Shown one piece after another: positions 45,037 through 53,604 of a stretch of DNA of 64,000 nt. Positions within the stretch are counted from its first letter, which is position 1. Each line of letters begins with the position of its first letter. The translations under genes and the position numbers were made by a program. Source of the stretch: Paenibacillus sp. BIHB 4019. GTDB taxonomy: Bacteria; Bacillota; Bacilli; Paenibacillales; Paenibacillaceae. The stretch is from assembly GCF_002741035.1 (NCBI RefSeq), contig NZ_CP016808.1, positions 5,938,501 through 6,002,500 of the forward strand, read 5' to 3'. Below the pieces are notes generated by a model. That model was not told the origin of the DNA. It worked only from the letters and a program-made list of their open reading frames with translations, and did no database searches.

Positions 45037-45597
45037 TTAAACCTGGCTAAGAATGCGCACCGGGACGTGCAAGTCTTCCTCCAGCTTGCGGTAATGCTCG
45101 CCTTTGGCTATGATCGCCTGCACGCCGACAAGCTTTACACCCATCTCTTCCATCTGCACAGCAATCGAGCGTATCGTTGCACCGGAGCTGATGACATCAT
45201 CAACGAGCAGAACGCGGTCGCCTGCCTGAAAGCCGTCAAAGCAAATGCGATTTTCGTTGTATGCCGTTTCGCGCTTGGCCTCCAGATGAATATCTTTATA
45301 CAAATCCGTGCTCAGCCTTAAAATGTTAATCGGCTTCAGCAGCTTATACGCCGCAAGCATCCCCCATGTGTGGCCACCAGGCTCTGGCGATACGATATAA
45401 TCGTAATTCAGAAAATGGCTCTCTATGCTCACCGCTAAATTATCGGTAATTTCATTAATAAGCTCTGGCGCGATATAGGTTCCCCGCTCGCCGAACGGAT
45501 ATAGTTTAAAGTCATAAAAGGTATCATTCGTTTTCTGAATTTTGACTGTTCTGGCATTAGCAATGGAATCGGAAAGTCTGGTGTTTGTGAGGCTCAT
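45037..45597 (-). CDS. Type I phosphoribosyltransferase, purine-salvage type
   Basis: 186 aa from ATG 45597 behind AAGGGAG; the longer frame to 45696 covers leader RNA. The PRPP-binding motif is VLLVDDVISSGATI near residues 130-143. The N-terminal part (YDFKLYPFGERGTYIAPELI) and SPEPGGHTWG loop resemble adenine-type phosphoribosyltransferases. The purine-riboswitch-like leader supports a role in purine salvage. The promoter is flanked by two operator-like inverted repeats. It is not xpt as found in Bacillus; its exact base is unknown. Confidence 0.85.
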   Translation of the reverse strand: MSLTNTRLSDSIANARTVKIQKTNDTFYDFKLYPFGERGTYIAPELINEITDNLAVSIESHFLNYDYIVSPEPGGHTWGMLAAYKLLKPINILRLSTDLYKDIHLEAKRETAYNENRICFDGFQAGDRVLLVDDVISSGATIRSIAVQMEEMGVKLVGVQAIIAKGEHYRKLEEDLHVPVRILSQV

Positions 45598-45756
45598 ATG
45601 CTTCTCTCCCTTAAATTTCTCTATTGTCGCCCTAAGTGTGAAACTTATAAGCTCTTCTATTCCAAAAAACCCAGACTTAAGAGACTTCAGCTTCATTTCC
45701 CTGCTGCGATCAGCCCTGGGGCATCACTAAATAGGAAAAATGCGTCGCTTTCAGTC

Positions 45757-45826
45757 TCTTGTAGCCTGGGGCAATTCACGGTTGCCTGTAGAAACGCCCA
45801 TTCCTTATTAATGGGCTTATACAAGA
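45757..45826 (-). promoter_or_regulatory. Purine-class riboswitch aptamer, variant
   Basis: Minus strand. P1 is TCTTGTA/TACAAGA, P2 GCCCATT/AATGGGC with loop AATAAGG, J2/3 GTTTCTAC (the purine-binding junction), P3 GGCAA/TTGCC with loop CCGTGAA. The loop bases GG and CC can make the usual loop-loop contact. A C precedes the 3' P1 strand (position 74), the guanine-type identity. J3/1 is longer than usual (CCAGGC rather than about GAC). Downstream, AAGAGACT can pair with AGTCTCTT as an antiterminator, and T6 at 45664-45669 marks the expression platform. Confidence 0.7.
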
Positions 45827-45841
45827 ATAACGCTTTTATAA

Positions 45842-45868
45842 TTTAATGTTAACTTATCTAACATTAAA
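45842..45868. promoter_or_regulatory. Proximal operator-like inverted repeat
   Basis: TTTAATGTTA-N7-TAACATTAAA, perfect 10-bp arms, just downstream of the promoter at 45879-45907. Its centre is 73 bp from that of the similar repeat at 45915-45941. Confidence 0.6.
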
Positions 45869-45878
45869 GGTTTTAATT

Positions 45879-45907
45879 ATAATAGCACCACCCTTTTCCA
45901 CTGTCAA
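45879..45907 (-). promoter_or_regulatory. Sigma-A promoter of phosphoribosyltransferase gene
   Basis: Minus strand TTGACA (45907-45902), a 17-bp spacer, TATTAT (45884-45879). The transcript would start about 45 nt before the riboswitch aptamer. Confidence 0.75.
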
Positions 45908-45914
45908 TAACGAA

Positions 45915-45941
45915 TTTAGCGTCATATTATCTATCATTAAA
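45915..45941. promoter_or_regulatory. Distal operator-like inverted repeat
   Basis: TTTAGCGTCA-N7-TATCATTAAA, an imperfect version of the repeat at 45842-45868 with the same spacing, just upstream of the -35 box. Confidence 0.5.
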
Positions 45942-45965
45942 ATGCTAGAACTATTTTAGCAATAC

Positions 45966-46016
45966 AAATAGCGGCAGCCCTGGACAAGTCAATACCGTCC
46001 TGGACTACCGCTATTT
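45966..46016 (-). terminator. Terminator of dioxygenase-DoxX operon
   Basis: AAATAGCGG (45966-45974) pairs with CCGCTATTT (46008-46016); inner CC-GGAC and GTCC-GG segments extend the stem with mismatches. A modest T-rich tail follows on the minus strand. The AATAGCGG ends resemble the units of the dispersed repeat. Confidence 0.6.
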
Positions 46017-46062
46017 AAACCTCTATCGTGCCTTGCGAGCTTTCGCGTTTGTAGTTCTCATC

Positions 46063-46830
46063 CTACATCTCAAAGCATATTTGGCTGAAGGTTCCCATCT
46101 CATACCCTCTGTAGATGACTTTTGGCTGTTTCACCCCAGACGAACTTCCTAAAGCATGAAGGATCGGAACGAAATGCTCCGCTCTCGGGACAGCCCGCTT
46201 GGCATGCGGCGCTAACGTTTCATATTGCAAAAATGCGGCTATGTCGCGTTGAACGATCTTATCCGCTATCCAATCATCAAATTCAACCGCCCATGCTTCA
46301 GGATGCGCTTGATTCATTTTGATTTCATTGAAATTGTGAACGGTCGTTCCGCTGCCAATTACCAAAATATTTTCCTCACCCAAGCCTTTAAGCGCTTCGC
46401 CTATTTGGAGCTGTTCTTTCGCAGATAGAAAAGGGTTTACCGATATCGTCACAATTGGAATATTAGCCTCTGGATACATGTATCTTAGGAAAATCCAAGA
46501 GCCGTGATCTAATCCCCGTTCATCATCCCTATCAACCGTTATGCCACTTCGTTTAAAACGTTCTTCTAATTCAGCAGCCAACTCAGGCGAGCCTGGGGCA
46601 GGATAAGTCAATTGATACAATTCATCCGGAAAACCATAAAAATCATAGATCGTGTTTAATGTCCCCTCAGCGAACGAAATCGTCGTATGCCGCTCCTCCC
46701 AGTGAGCGCTGAACAGCACGATCGCTTGCGGTTTGTACTTTTTCCCGATATCGGATAAAAACCGGGTATAATCCGATTCAGCCATCGCGGACAACGGTGA
46801 ACCGTGGCAAATAAAAAGGGATGGCAGCAT
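46063..46830 (-). CDS. 4,5-DOPA dioxygenase extradiol-like protein, LigB family
   Basis: 255 aa, YgiD/DODA family of class III extradiol ring-cleaving enzymes. Metal-ligand regions: FICHGSPL at the N-terminus, FSAHWEERH near residue 43, and LDHGSW near residue 108. ATG 46830 follows AAGGAGG. It is second in a two-gene unit after DoxX, divergent from an HxlR regulator that probably senses quinones or reactive electrophiles. Detoxification of catechols or quinones is a plausible role. Confidence 0.92.
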   Translation of the reverse strand: MLPSLFICHGSPLSAMAESDYTRFLSDIGKKYKPQAIVLFSAHWEERHTTISFAEGTLNTIYDFYGFPDELYQLTYPAPGSPELAAELEERFKRSGITVDRDDERGLDHGSWIFLRYMYPEANIPIVTISVNPFLSAKEQLQIGEALKGLGEENILVIGSGTTVHNFNEIKMNQAHPEAWAVEFDDWIADKIVQRDIAAFLQYETLAPHAKRAVPRAEHFVPILHALGSSSGVKQPKVIYRGYEMGTFSQICFEM

Positions 46831-46844
46831 GCTTTTTCGCCTCC

Positions 46845-47216
46845 TTATTGTCTGTTATTAGCAAGCAGCTTTATCTGGCCAAAAAACACGATCAAAGCTA
46901 AAACCAGCAAAATCAATGGCATGCCTGCTACTTCAAAGCCTTGGCCTGCCTTTAAATGTGTAAATACAGCTCCAGCCATAACAACCGCTAATACTCCGCT
47001 AAAAATAGGAATCAGCTTATTTCTCCAATACCCAATCAATAACCCGACTGCCCCCAAAATTTCAACAATCCCCACAACGTACATGAACGCCGTGCCATAT
47101 CCATAAATGTCATTAAAGGCTTCCACTTGGGTCGGATCTCCACTAACCTTCATAAACCCAAACATTAAAAATCCAAGCACGAGCAGTCCTTGCAATATTC
47201 GCACAAGCCATTTCAC
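46845..47216 (-). CDS. DoxX-family membrane protein
   Basis: 123 aa with four membrane helices. The N-terminal GFLMFGFMKVSGDP and YVVGIVEILGAVGLLIGYW motifs are typical of DoxX/DoxD-like proteins. The start is GTG 47216 behind AAGGAGG. It is co-transcribed with the dioxygenase gene 14 bp downstream and divergent from the HxlR gene. Such DoxX-dioxygenase pairs under HxlR control occur in thiol/quinone stress loci of Bacillales (compare MhqO/MhqP). Membrane redox role inferred. Confidence 0.9.
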   Translation of the reverse strand: MKWLVRILQGLLVLGFLMFGFMKVSGDPTQVEAFNDIYGYGTAFMYVVGIVEILGAVGLLIGYWRNKLIPIFSGVLAVVMAGAVFTHLKAGQGFEVAGMPLILLVLALIVFFGQIKLLANNRQ

Positions 47217-47352
47217 TGTAACGATTCCTCCTTGAGTATGTTTAAATCATAGATGTATAATAAGCTCTAGAGTTATTTATTAGAAGTAGGAACTTTAATT
47301 AAACCTAGTATACAAAAAGATACCATAGGAAACGAAAGGGGAAAACGATCAA

Positions 47353-47703
47353 ATGCCTGAGGAATGTAAAGTGGAAACGGCTTTAGAAATTTTAGTCGGC
47401 AAATGGAAGCCTATTATTTTGTATCAGCTTTTTTCACAAGGGACGATGAGATTCAGCGAGCTGCAAAAATCATTGCCGGACATCACCAAAAAGATGCTTA
47501 CCTCCCAATTGCGGGAATTAGAATATCATGACATCGTTCATCGTGAAATTTATTTGCAAATCCCCCCTAAGGTCGAATACTCTATTACGGAATACGGCAT
47601 GAGAATGGCGCCTTTATTGCAGGCCATGAATGAATGGGGAATGTCTCATATTGAGCATCTCAATGAGCTATATGGAGAGAAAAACAAGTCAAACAATCTG
47701 TAA
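47353..47703 (+). CDS. HxlR-family regulator
   Basis: 116 aa, a winged helix of the HxlR/YodB type: the N-terminal ECKVETALEILVGKWKPIILYQL, then TMRFSELQKSLPDITKKMLTSQLRELE and a wing. The conserved N-terminal Cys, C5, is the redox sensor in YodB/HypR relatives. Divergent from DoxX-dioxygenase; GTAT-N8-ATAC at 47308-47323 is a possible operator. Induction of the neighbouring operon by quinones or electrophiles is inferred. Confidence 0.92.
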   Translation: MPEECKVETALEILVGKWKPIILYQLFSQGTMRFSELQKSLPDITKKMLTSQLRELEYHDIVHREIYLQIPPKVEYSITEYGMRMAPLLQAMNEWGMSHIEHLNELYGEKNKSNNL

Positions 47704-47707
47704 GTGT

Positions 47708-47745
47708 AAACAAACAACCGACCTTTGAGGGTCGGTTGTTTGTTT
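47708..47745. terminator. Bidirectional terminator between HxlR and SDR genes
   Basis: Perfect 16-bp stem, 47708-47723 with 47730-47745, six-base loop. The A-rich left arm and T-rich right arm serve both convergent transcripts, including the long catabolic operon ending at 47753. Confidence 0.85.
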
Positions 47746-47752
47746 CATCCGG

Positions 47753-48499
47753 TTAATTCATATACGTGCCGCCGTTTAAATTGATCGCTTCGCCAGTAAT
47801 AAAATCAGACATGGACGAAGCAAGGAACAATACGGCATCCGCTACATTTTGCGGCGTGCCAAGCTTGCCTAGAGGGATTCGCGCGATCGCTTCCTTCCGG
47901 TATTCCTCCGTCCATTGCTGGCTCATGTCCGTGTCTATCGGCCCTGGGCAAATGGCATTCACATAAATGTTGTGCTTAGCCATTTCCAGCGCCAAATGCT
48001 GCGTCAAATAATTGACCCCTGCCTTTGAAGCTCCATATGAAGGCGCCGCATTGCGATGAGGCGTCTTTGCGGTTGTCGAGGTGACATTGACGATTTTGCC
48101 ATACTTCCGCTCGATCATAAACGGCAGTGCAGCCCGGCAAAAATATAAGGTGCTATTTAAATTGACATCCATCACCTTCTGCCAGTCCTCGATCCCCATC
48201 TCAAGCGTAGAGCTGCGGTTATTAATGCCAGCATTGTTGACGAGAATGTCAATTTTGCCGAAATGACTTACGGCCCCCTCAATCACACAGCTTGCTACCT
48301 TCTCATTGGATACATCACCCGCACAGACGATGCTGTTTCCGCCAAGCTGGCGAATTTCATTCCTTAAAGTTTGCAGCAGCTCCTCATTCGTCCCATTAAT
48401 GACTACTGATGCGCCATGCTGCGCTAATGTCAGCGCAATGGCTCTGCCAATGCCTCTGCTAGCTCCTGTAACGACAGCAGCTTGCCCTTGCAATAGCAT
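47753..48499 (-). CDS. SDR-family dehydrogenase, FabG-like
   Basis: 248 aa. TGASRGIG cofactor motif, NNAGIN, the catalytic Ser in NVTSTTAKT, YGASK, and the C-terminal GxxxNLNGG typical of classical sugar/polyol SDRs. ATG 48499 after GGAG is preferred to an in-frame GTG 9 bp upstream. Last gene of the seven-gene operon 55674-47753, so it probably oxidises or reduces a sugar-acid intermediate of that pathway. Confidence 0.92.
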   Translation of the reverse strand: MLLQGQAAVVTGASRGIGRAIALTLAQHGASVVINGTNEELLQTLRNEIRQLGGNSIVCAGDVSNEKVASCVIEGAVSHFGKIDILVNNAGINNRSSTLEMGIEDWQKVMDVNLNSTLYFCRAALPFMIERKYGKIVNVTSTTAKTPHRNAAPSYGASKAGVNYLTQHLALEMAKHNIYVNAICPGPIDTDMSQQWTEEYRKEAIARIPLGKLGTPQNVADAVLFLASSMSDFITGEAINLNGGTYMN

Positions 48500-48555
48500 C
48501 CTCTTCACTCCTCTGTCTTATGTCCTATTTCATAGCAGCTCTGATTCGTATGCCT

Positions 48556-49746
48556 TTATTCCGCAATATAAGGCTCGGTTAGAACAACGTATTTAATCGC
48601 TTGCCGGAAATAAGTGAAAGCGATATGAAGCTTGCCATCTTTCGATTGCTTTATCGTCGGATACGAATATTCACGATTTAGACGCTCCTTGGAATTGTTC
48701 GTCATCGCATACCCATCGCCCACTTCAATATTGCGTTTAATCGGCCAAGTCAAGCCATTATCCTTGGAAATTGCCAGCGTCATTGGCGCACGAGGCGCGC
48801 CCCAAAATGCTTGCCGTTCCTCGCCGGAAGGCATCTCTGTCAGGAGAGGCGCTGCAGCCTCCCGTTCATCCGCTTCCTCGTCTTCTATTTCATCGTACAG
48901 CGAAGCACGGCGCTCCATTGAATCACTTGCGCTTTTATGATTGTATACTAGCGCCAAATCGCCATTCGCAAGCTTCGTAAATTGAATGGAGGAGTTGTTG
49001 TTAGGCAGCGATGTCGGTACAGGCTCGCTCCACGTTTTGCCGTGATCTGCCGAAACGCTTCTATAAATATAATCCGCCCAGCGGCTGCGATAGAGCGCAA
49101 GAAGCGTGCCATCATCCAGCTTCTCAATATTCATATGCACGCAGCCAACACTGCCCGGCACCGTTACTTCCTCCCATGTTTTCCCTTGATCGGACGAAAT
49201 CTTCACGGCACTCACATCTTTGTTCCCTGTCCATTTCTCGCCCGGATTTGTGTAGCAGTACCAGATCGGCAGCAGCCAATCACCATTGTCCAACACCGTA
49301 ATCGGCTGTCTAATAAAGATGCCAGGCGTGTCGAACAGCGTATCAATGTCGTTCCACGTATAGCCATTATCGTCCGAAATGCGCCGTCTAATGATCGCTG
49401 TATCCTGATTGCCCGATTTTTGCGCGGTGTAGAGCAGCCAGAGCTTGCCGCCTGGGGCAGAAAACAACACCGGGTTTTGCTCCGAGCGTGCCGGATCATC
49501 CGATAGCTTGACCGGCTCCGTCCAAGCCGTTGCTCCTTTATTTAGTCGGGACAAATAAATGGAGATGTCCGGAATGCCTTCCTGTGTTCCTGCAAACCAG
49601 ACGCAGAGCACATCGCCATTATCTAAAATATGAAGAAAGGAAGCATGATTTTGTACCTGATGGGATGGAATATAAGCATCGGAGCGATACAGTTCTCCCG
49701 GCGTTGCTGTAATTTCATGGTGGAAAGCAGAATGTTGTTCACTCAT
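48556..49746 (-). CDS. Intracellular sialidase-like (BNR/Asp-box) hydrolase
   Basis: 396 aa from ATG 49746 behind GGAGGG. A six-bladed propeller of the sialidase superfamily with four Asp boxes: SDDNGYTW, SSDQGKTW, SADHGKTW and SKDNGLTW. There is no signal peptide. An acidic insertion (DEIEDEEADE) interrupts the fifth blade. Asp-box hydrolases release sialic acids or other 2-keto-3-deoxy sugar acids. With an aldolase, kinase and symporter in the same operon, it probably acts on an imported disaccharide carrying such an acid. Confidence 0.85.
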   Translation of the reverse strand: MSEQHSAFHHEITATPGELYRSDAYIPSHQVQNHASFLHILDNGDVLCVWFAGTQEGIPDISIYLSRLNKGATAWTEPVKLSDDPARSEQNPVLFSAPGGKLWLLYTAQKSGNQDTAIIRRRISDDNGYTWNDIDTLFDTPGIFIRQPITVLDNGDWLLPIWYCYTNPGEKWTGNKDVSAVKISSDQGKTWEEVTVPGSVGCVHMNIEKLDDGTLLALYRSRWADYIYRSVSADHGKTWSEPVPTSLPNNNSSIQFTKLANGDLALVYNHKSASDSMERRASLYDEIEDEEADEREAAAPLLTEMPSGEERQAFWGAPRAPMTLAISKDNGLTWPIKRNIEVGDGYAMTNNSKERLNREYSYPTIKQSKDGKLHIAFTYFRQAIKYVVLTEPYIAE

Positions 49747-49793
49747 TGGCAATAGCCCTCCTAAAAGCAATATAAGTTTGAATGCATGTAAGC

Positions 49794-51182
49794 TTATTTA
49801 TTCGGCCCAGCTGCAGCTTTGCTGATCCAGCGGTCAATAACCATAACGATGAAAGGCGCGACGACTGCAATATACATATTATCAATGCCGAATGGGTCAT
49901 CTAGCAAATACCATACCGTTGTACCTAGAGCCGCTACAGACAACCCAATTGTCGCTCCGCGGTTGGAGCTGTACAGCGGAAGGAAGAAGCCCATTCCCGC
50001 TACGACAGCAATAGACGCCCGCAAGGCACGGGTAAAAAAGGACAGCGTAAGCAAATCCGGCGCAAACACGACACCGATGAGCGGCAAAATGCCGATAATA
50101 ACAGAGGCGATACGCGTCGCCTTCATTTTTTGCTCAGGCGTCATCGCTTTACGCGGCACTACAAAGTCTTCAATGACAAGCGTTGTAGTAGACAAAGCTA
50201 CAGTAGAAACCCCGACAAAAATTGAAGCGACCAGCGATGTAGCGACAATGGCACTGAGAATCGGATGCATATGCTGCATAAACACCGGAAACGCATAAAG
50301 CGGATCTATATCCGGGTACAAATAGCGCGCGCAAACGCCGATGATCGCTACAGCCACAGCAAGCGGCAGAAACAGCAGTCCAGCATAAATTGTAGCGCGT
50401 TTAGCCGCCTTCGCATCTTTTGTGGAAGTAATCGCCTGGATAATGAACTGTGTGGAGAAAATCGTTCCCATAGTTCCGATAAGCCAAGCAATGATTGTGC
50501 TTACACCAATTTTGCCATCCCAAGTAAAGTAATACTCAGGCAGCTCCAGCTGCATCGGCTTCAAACCGCCCACCATATAAAGCGCAATAAAGGCGGTCAG
50601 CAAAATGCCTGCGTATTTAAAGGTCGAATGGATAATCGTAATCCATGCAACCCCTTTCATTCCGCCGAATGTAAAATAGATCGTACTAATGATCATCGTA
50701 ATGATCGCACAGGTCATAATAGGAATGCCCAAAATAGACGATATTGCAGCAGCGCCGCTCAAATAGTTTCCCAGATTCACGAGCAGCAGCGCCAAAATCA
50801 TAATAATAGAAACGACCAGCTTGGTCGAGGTGCCATATTTTTCTTTAATGATGCCTGAAATCGTAAAATGCCCGGTATTATAAAAACGCGTTACGAGAAA
50901 GAAAGCGAACAGGAAAAAGCCGATTGCGCCAGCGAGCAGCGACCAGGAAGCGGCAAATCCATTTTTGAATGCCGATTCCGCGGTGCCAATCGTTGATTTG
51001 GTGCCGAGAAATTCGGACATCAGCAGGACGCCCACAACTAGCGCTGGCAATGACTTAGCCGCATTATTGAATTCAGAGTTGGATTTGCTGCGCATTTTAA
51101 AAGTCAAATAGGTTGTAATGACGATATAAACTGCGATGACAATTAAAATAAATATAATTGTACTGGAGCTTAATTTTTCCAT
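49794..51182 (-). CDS. Sodium:solute symporter (SSS family)
   Basis: 462 aa, about 13 membrane helices in the SSF/LeuT fold. The N-terminal SEFLGTKSTIGTAESAFKNG and the long FTISGIIKEKYG segment fit the family of sugar, sialic acid and carboxylate importers. ATG 51182 follows GGAGG. It lies in the middle of the catabolic operon between PdxA2-like and Asp-box hydrolase genes, with a cre-like site 47 bp upstream. Import of the operon substrate is inferred. Confidence 0.92.
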   Translation of the reverse strand: MEKLSSSTIIFILIVIAVYIVITTYLTFKMRSKSNSEFNNAAKSLPALVVGVLLMSEFLGTKSTIGTAESAFKNGFAASWSLLAGAIGFFLFAFFLVTRFYNTGHFTISGIIKEKYGTSTKLVVSIIMILALLLVNLGNYLSGAAAISSILGIPIMTCAIITMIISTIYFTFGGMKGVAWITIIHSTFKYAGILLTAFIALYMVGGLKPMQLELPEYYFTWDGKIGVSTIIAWLIGTMGTIFSTQFIIQAITSTKDAKAAKRATIYAGLLFLPLAVAVAIIGVCARYLYPDIDPLYAFPVFMQHMHPILSAIVATSLVASIFVGVSTVALSTTTLVIEDFVVPRKAMTPEQKMKATRIASVIIGILPLIGVVFAPDLLTLSFFTRALRASIAVVAGMGFFLPLYSSNRGATIGLSVAALGTTVWYLLDDPFGIDNMYIAVVAPFIVMVIDRWISKAAAGPNK

Positions 51183-51228
51183 TTGAAGAAACCTCCACGC
51201 TTTCAGCTTCGGGTACCATCCTCATGCA

Positions 51229-51243
51229 GGATAACGCTTACAT
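51229..51243 (-). promoter_or_regulatory. Catabolite-responsive element (cre) before symporter gene
   Basis: Minus strand ATGTAAGCGTTATCC matches the cre consensus WTGNAANCGNWNNCW at 14 of 15 positions. It lies in the 128-bp gap between the PdxA2-like and symporter genes, where it could block or roadblock transcription when CcpA is active. Confidence 0.6.
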
Positions 51244-51310
51244 TTCAACTCGAAGGGGACCGAACGAAGCCGATCATCCCTTCTCTCAAGCTCATTGGCA
51301 AGGGCCCCGC

Positions 51311-52306
51311 TTATTTCGGCGACAGCTCGACAGCAGTAGCAAGGGCGGCAAGCATGCTTCTCTCATCGGCTATATTTTTCCCTGCGATATCAAAGGCTGT
51401 GCCGTGATCCACAGAAGTGCGGATAAATCCGCCTTTTAAGCCAACCGTAATGTTGACGCCTTCCTCCAGCCCGAGCACTTTGATCGGCACATGGCCTTGA
51501 TCATGGTAGCAGGCAATGACGATATCAAAGTCTCCGCGCACCGCCCGGTAAAATAGCGTATCGGCCGGATAAGGACCGCTTGCGTTAATCCCCTCTTCAA
51601 TCGCTTGTTGAATGCCGGGAATAAGCTTTTCTTCCTCTTCTCCTTCACCAAACAAGCCGTTCTCCCCCGCATGCGGATTTATGCCGCATACCGCAATCCG
51701 CGGACGGTCATAGCCCGCTCTAGCCAACGTAGCATGCGCAAGGCGAAGGACGGCGAGCGTTCTCTCTGGCGTTATATTGTCAATCGCTTTTCTTAGCCCG
51801 ACATGTGTCGTGAGATGAATCACCTTCAGCTTCGGCGACGACAGCATCATCGAATAATTTTGCGTATCGGTCAGCTCGGCGAAAATTTCCGTATGCCCCG
51901 GGTACAAATGTCCGCCCTTGTGCAGCGCTTCTTTATTCAATGGAGCAGTACATACGCCTTGCAGCTCGCCTGCCTGCGCCAGCTCAACCGCTTTTTGAAT
52001 AAACTGGAATGCAGCATCACCCGCAACCGCCGATACTTCGCCCTGCTTTAAATCCGCTGGCAGCAAATTTAGATCAAAGCAGTCAATGACGCCTGGCTTA
52101 AATTCGCATTCCGCTGTGCCGCTTACCGTGTGAACCGTAAATGCTGCACCGGTTTGCTCGATAGCCCTCCGCATGCTCTTCGCATCACCGATCACGACCG
52201 GACGGCATATATTCAGCACTTCCTCATGCTGCAGCGCCTTCACAATAATTTCCGGACCGACGCCAGCGGCATCCCCCATTGTAATACCGATAATCGGCTT
52301 GCTCAT
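51311..52306 (-). CDS. 4-phospho-threonate/erythronate dehydrogenase, PdxA2 type
   Basis: 331 aa of the PdxA family: TMGDAAGVGPEI at the start, TAPLNKEALHKGG, GHTEIFAE, and the metal-site CYHDQGHVPIKVLG and RTSVDHGTAFDIAG. PdxA2 proteins next to a four-carbon acid sugar kinase oxidise and decarboxylate 4-phospho-D-threonate or erythronate to dihydroxyacetone phosphate, not vitamin B6 precursors. ATG 52306 overlaps the kinase stop (ATGA), strong coupling. The C-terminus is complete. Confidence 0.93.
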   Translation of the reverse strand: MSKPIIGITMGDAAGVGPEIIVKALQHEEVLNICRPVVIGDAKSMRRAIEQTGAAFTVHTVSGTAECEFKPGVIDCFDLNLLPADLKQGEVSAVAGDAAFQFIQKAVELAQAGELQGVCTAPLNKEALHKGGHLYPGHTEIFAELTDTQNYSMMLSSPKLKVIHLTTHVGLRKAIDNITPERTLAVLRLAHATLARAGYDRPRIAVCGINPHAGENGLFGEGEEEEKLIPGIQQAIEEGINASGPYPADTLFYRAVRGDFDIVIACYHDQGHVPIKVLGLEEGVNITVGLKGGFIRTSVDHGTAFDIAGKNIADERSMLAALATAVELSPK

Positions 52307-53592
52307 ATCCCTTCGCCTCCATGCAGTTTTTTGATGACATGCTCCATCGTTCGATCAGAACCGAAATTTCCAGCCTTCGTCACCATATAAAGGCCGCGAG
52401 CTTCATATTTGCCTAGCAGCACGCCCGGCTCCAGCTCCTCCATAAGCTCAAACGCTGATATGCCAAGCTGCTCCAACACCTGATAAGCGGTATCGCCGCC
52501 TGTCAAATACAGCTTATGGATTGCTAGCTTGCCGAAAAGCTTAACGGTTATGCTGCCAAGAGCGGCGGAAATCGCATCGCTAATTTGGATCGGTGCCATG
52601 CCTAGCCTTAGGCCGGCCGCTTGTGTGTCGGCGATATTGTCTGAGGCGACGATAACGGTATCGCGACCGTCTGCCAAAGCACGGCTCGCCTCGTCGATGA
52701 CGCGAACCAATTCCTCCTGCTTTCCAGCCTCGTCAGCGAGCAGCTTCTCGGAACGGGCCATGATTTGCACTGCCAGATTTTGATTCATTAAATTGCGCAG
52801 CTGCTCACGCCCCATCTTGCTCACGCTGCCTACGACGAGCAGAACGGGATCATTGCCAACTAGCAGCGGAATTTGCAGCGGCTTGTCATTTTCAGCCACA
52901 GCATATGCTTTCGGAAGATGGTTCATCAGGCCAGCTGAGCCAACCCAGACCAATTTATAGGACAGCTGTGCCAATGCATTCGCCAGCCGCTCCAAATCCC
53001 CCTCGGTAGCTGAATCTGCGACAATATAGGTCATATTTTGTATTTTGCATGCTTTAAGCCTGTCAGCAAGATGCACCTTTCCTTGGTCAATATCTAATAT
53101 GGAAAGATGGGCAACTGCCCGTCCCGTCTGGCTAGCTACCAGCTCTACAACATCGGACTGGAGCACCGGCGTCTTCGGATCACGGCTTACCTCCGTCTCA
53201 TGCAGCAGCTCGCCGTTCAAATGATGAATGCGTTCAATAATTTGCCGGCCGTTCTGCGGATAACCGGGGGCGATAATTGTAAAGTCCGGCTGAATGACAT
53301 CGGACATCGCATTTAGCTCAGCCCCAATATTTCCACGAAGCGTGCTGTCTATTTTTTTATAAATCAGGTCAAAGGGCTGCTCATTAATATATTGGCTAAT
53401 CTGTTTGACGATTGAAGCAGCTTCATTCGCAGGCAAGGAGCGGCTTACCGTGTTGAATACAACGGCATCATATTGCGGCTCCTCCGCCATAACGGGATTA
53501 ATTCGAACCGATACGCGCATGCCATAACGCACCAGCTGCCCTCCGCAATCGCTTGCGCCCGTCAAATCGTCGGCGACAATCGCAATTTTCAC
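52303..53592 (-). CDS. Four-carbon acid sugar kinase (OtnK/DtnK family)
   Basis: 429 aa. The N-terminal substrate domain has VADDLTGASDCGGQLVRYG, KKIDSTLRGNIGAEL and APGYPQNGRQ. The C-terminal nucleotide domain has VVGSVSKMGREQL and KLYLTGGDTAYQVLEQLG. The family (DUF1537) phosphorylates D-threonate, erythronate or related four-carbon acids. The start is GTG 53592 after GGAGG. It is four-base-overlapped with the PdxA2-like gene, the canonical pair yielding dihydroxyacetone phosphate. The stereochemistry is not readable from sequence. Confidence 0.93.
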   Translation of the reverse strand: MKIAIVADDLTGASDCGGQLVRYGMRVSVRINPVMAEEPQYDAVVFNTVSRSLPANEAASIVKQISQYINEQPFDLIYKKIDSTLRGNIGAELNAMSDVIQPDFTIIAPGYPQNGRQIIERIHHLNGELLHETEVSRDPKTPVLQSDVVELVASQTGRAVAHLSILDIDQGKVHLADRLKACKIQNMTYIVADSATEGDLERLANALAQLSYKLVWVGSAGLMNHLPKAYAVAENDKPLQIPLLVGNDPVLLVVGSVSKMGREQLRNLMNQNLAVQIMARSEKLLADEAGKQEELVRVIDEASRALADGRDTVIVASDNIADTQAAGLRLGMAPIQISDAISAALGSITVKLFGKLAIHKLYLTGGDTAYQVLEQLGISAFELMEELEPGVLLGKYEARGLYMVTKAGNFGSDRTMEHVIKKLHGGEGI

Positions 53593-53604
53593 GGTAATCC
53601 TCCC

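Noticed and set aside
44617..45321. 234-codon plus-strand frame spanning the Rieske and phosphoribosyltransferase genes
   Set aside because: Antisense to two well-supported genes; composition is not protein-like.
45037..45696. Start of the phosphoribosyltransferase at 45696
   Set aside because: The extra 33 residues come from the riboswitch expression platform; ATG 45597 has a clear AAGGGAG.
51311..52306. Reading the PdxA-family gene as vitamin B6 pdxA
   Set aside because: It overlaps a four-carbon acid sugar kinase by 4 bp, the diagnostic context of PdxA2.
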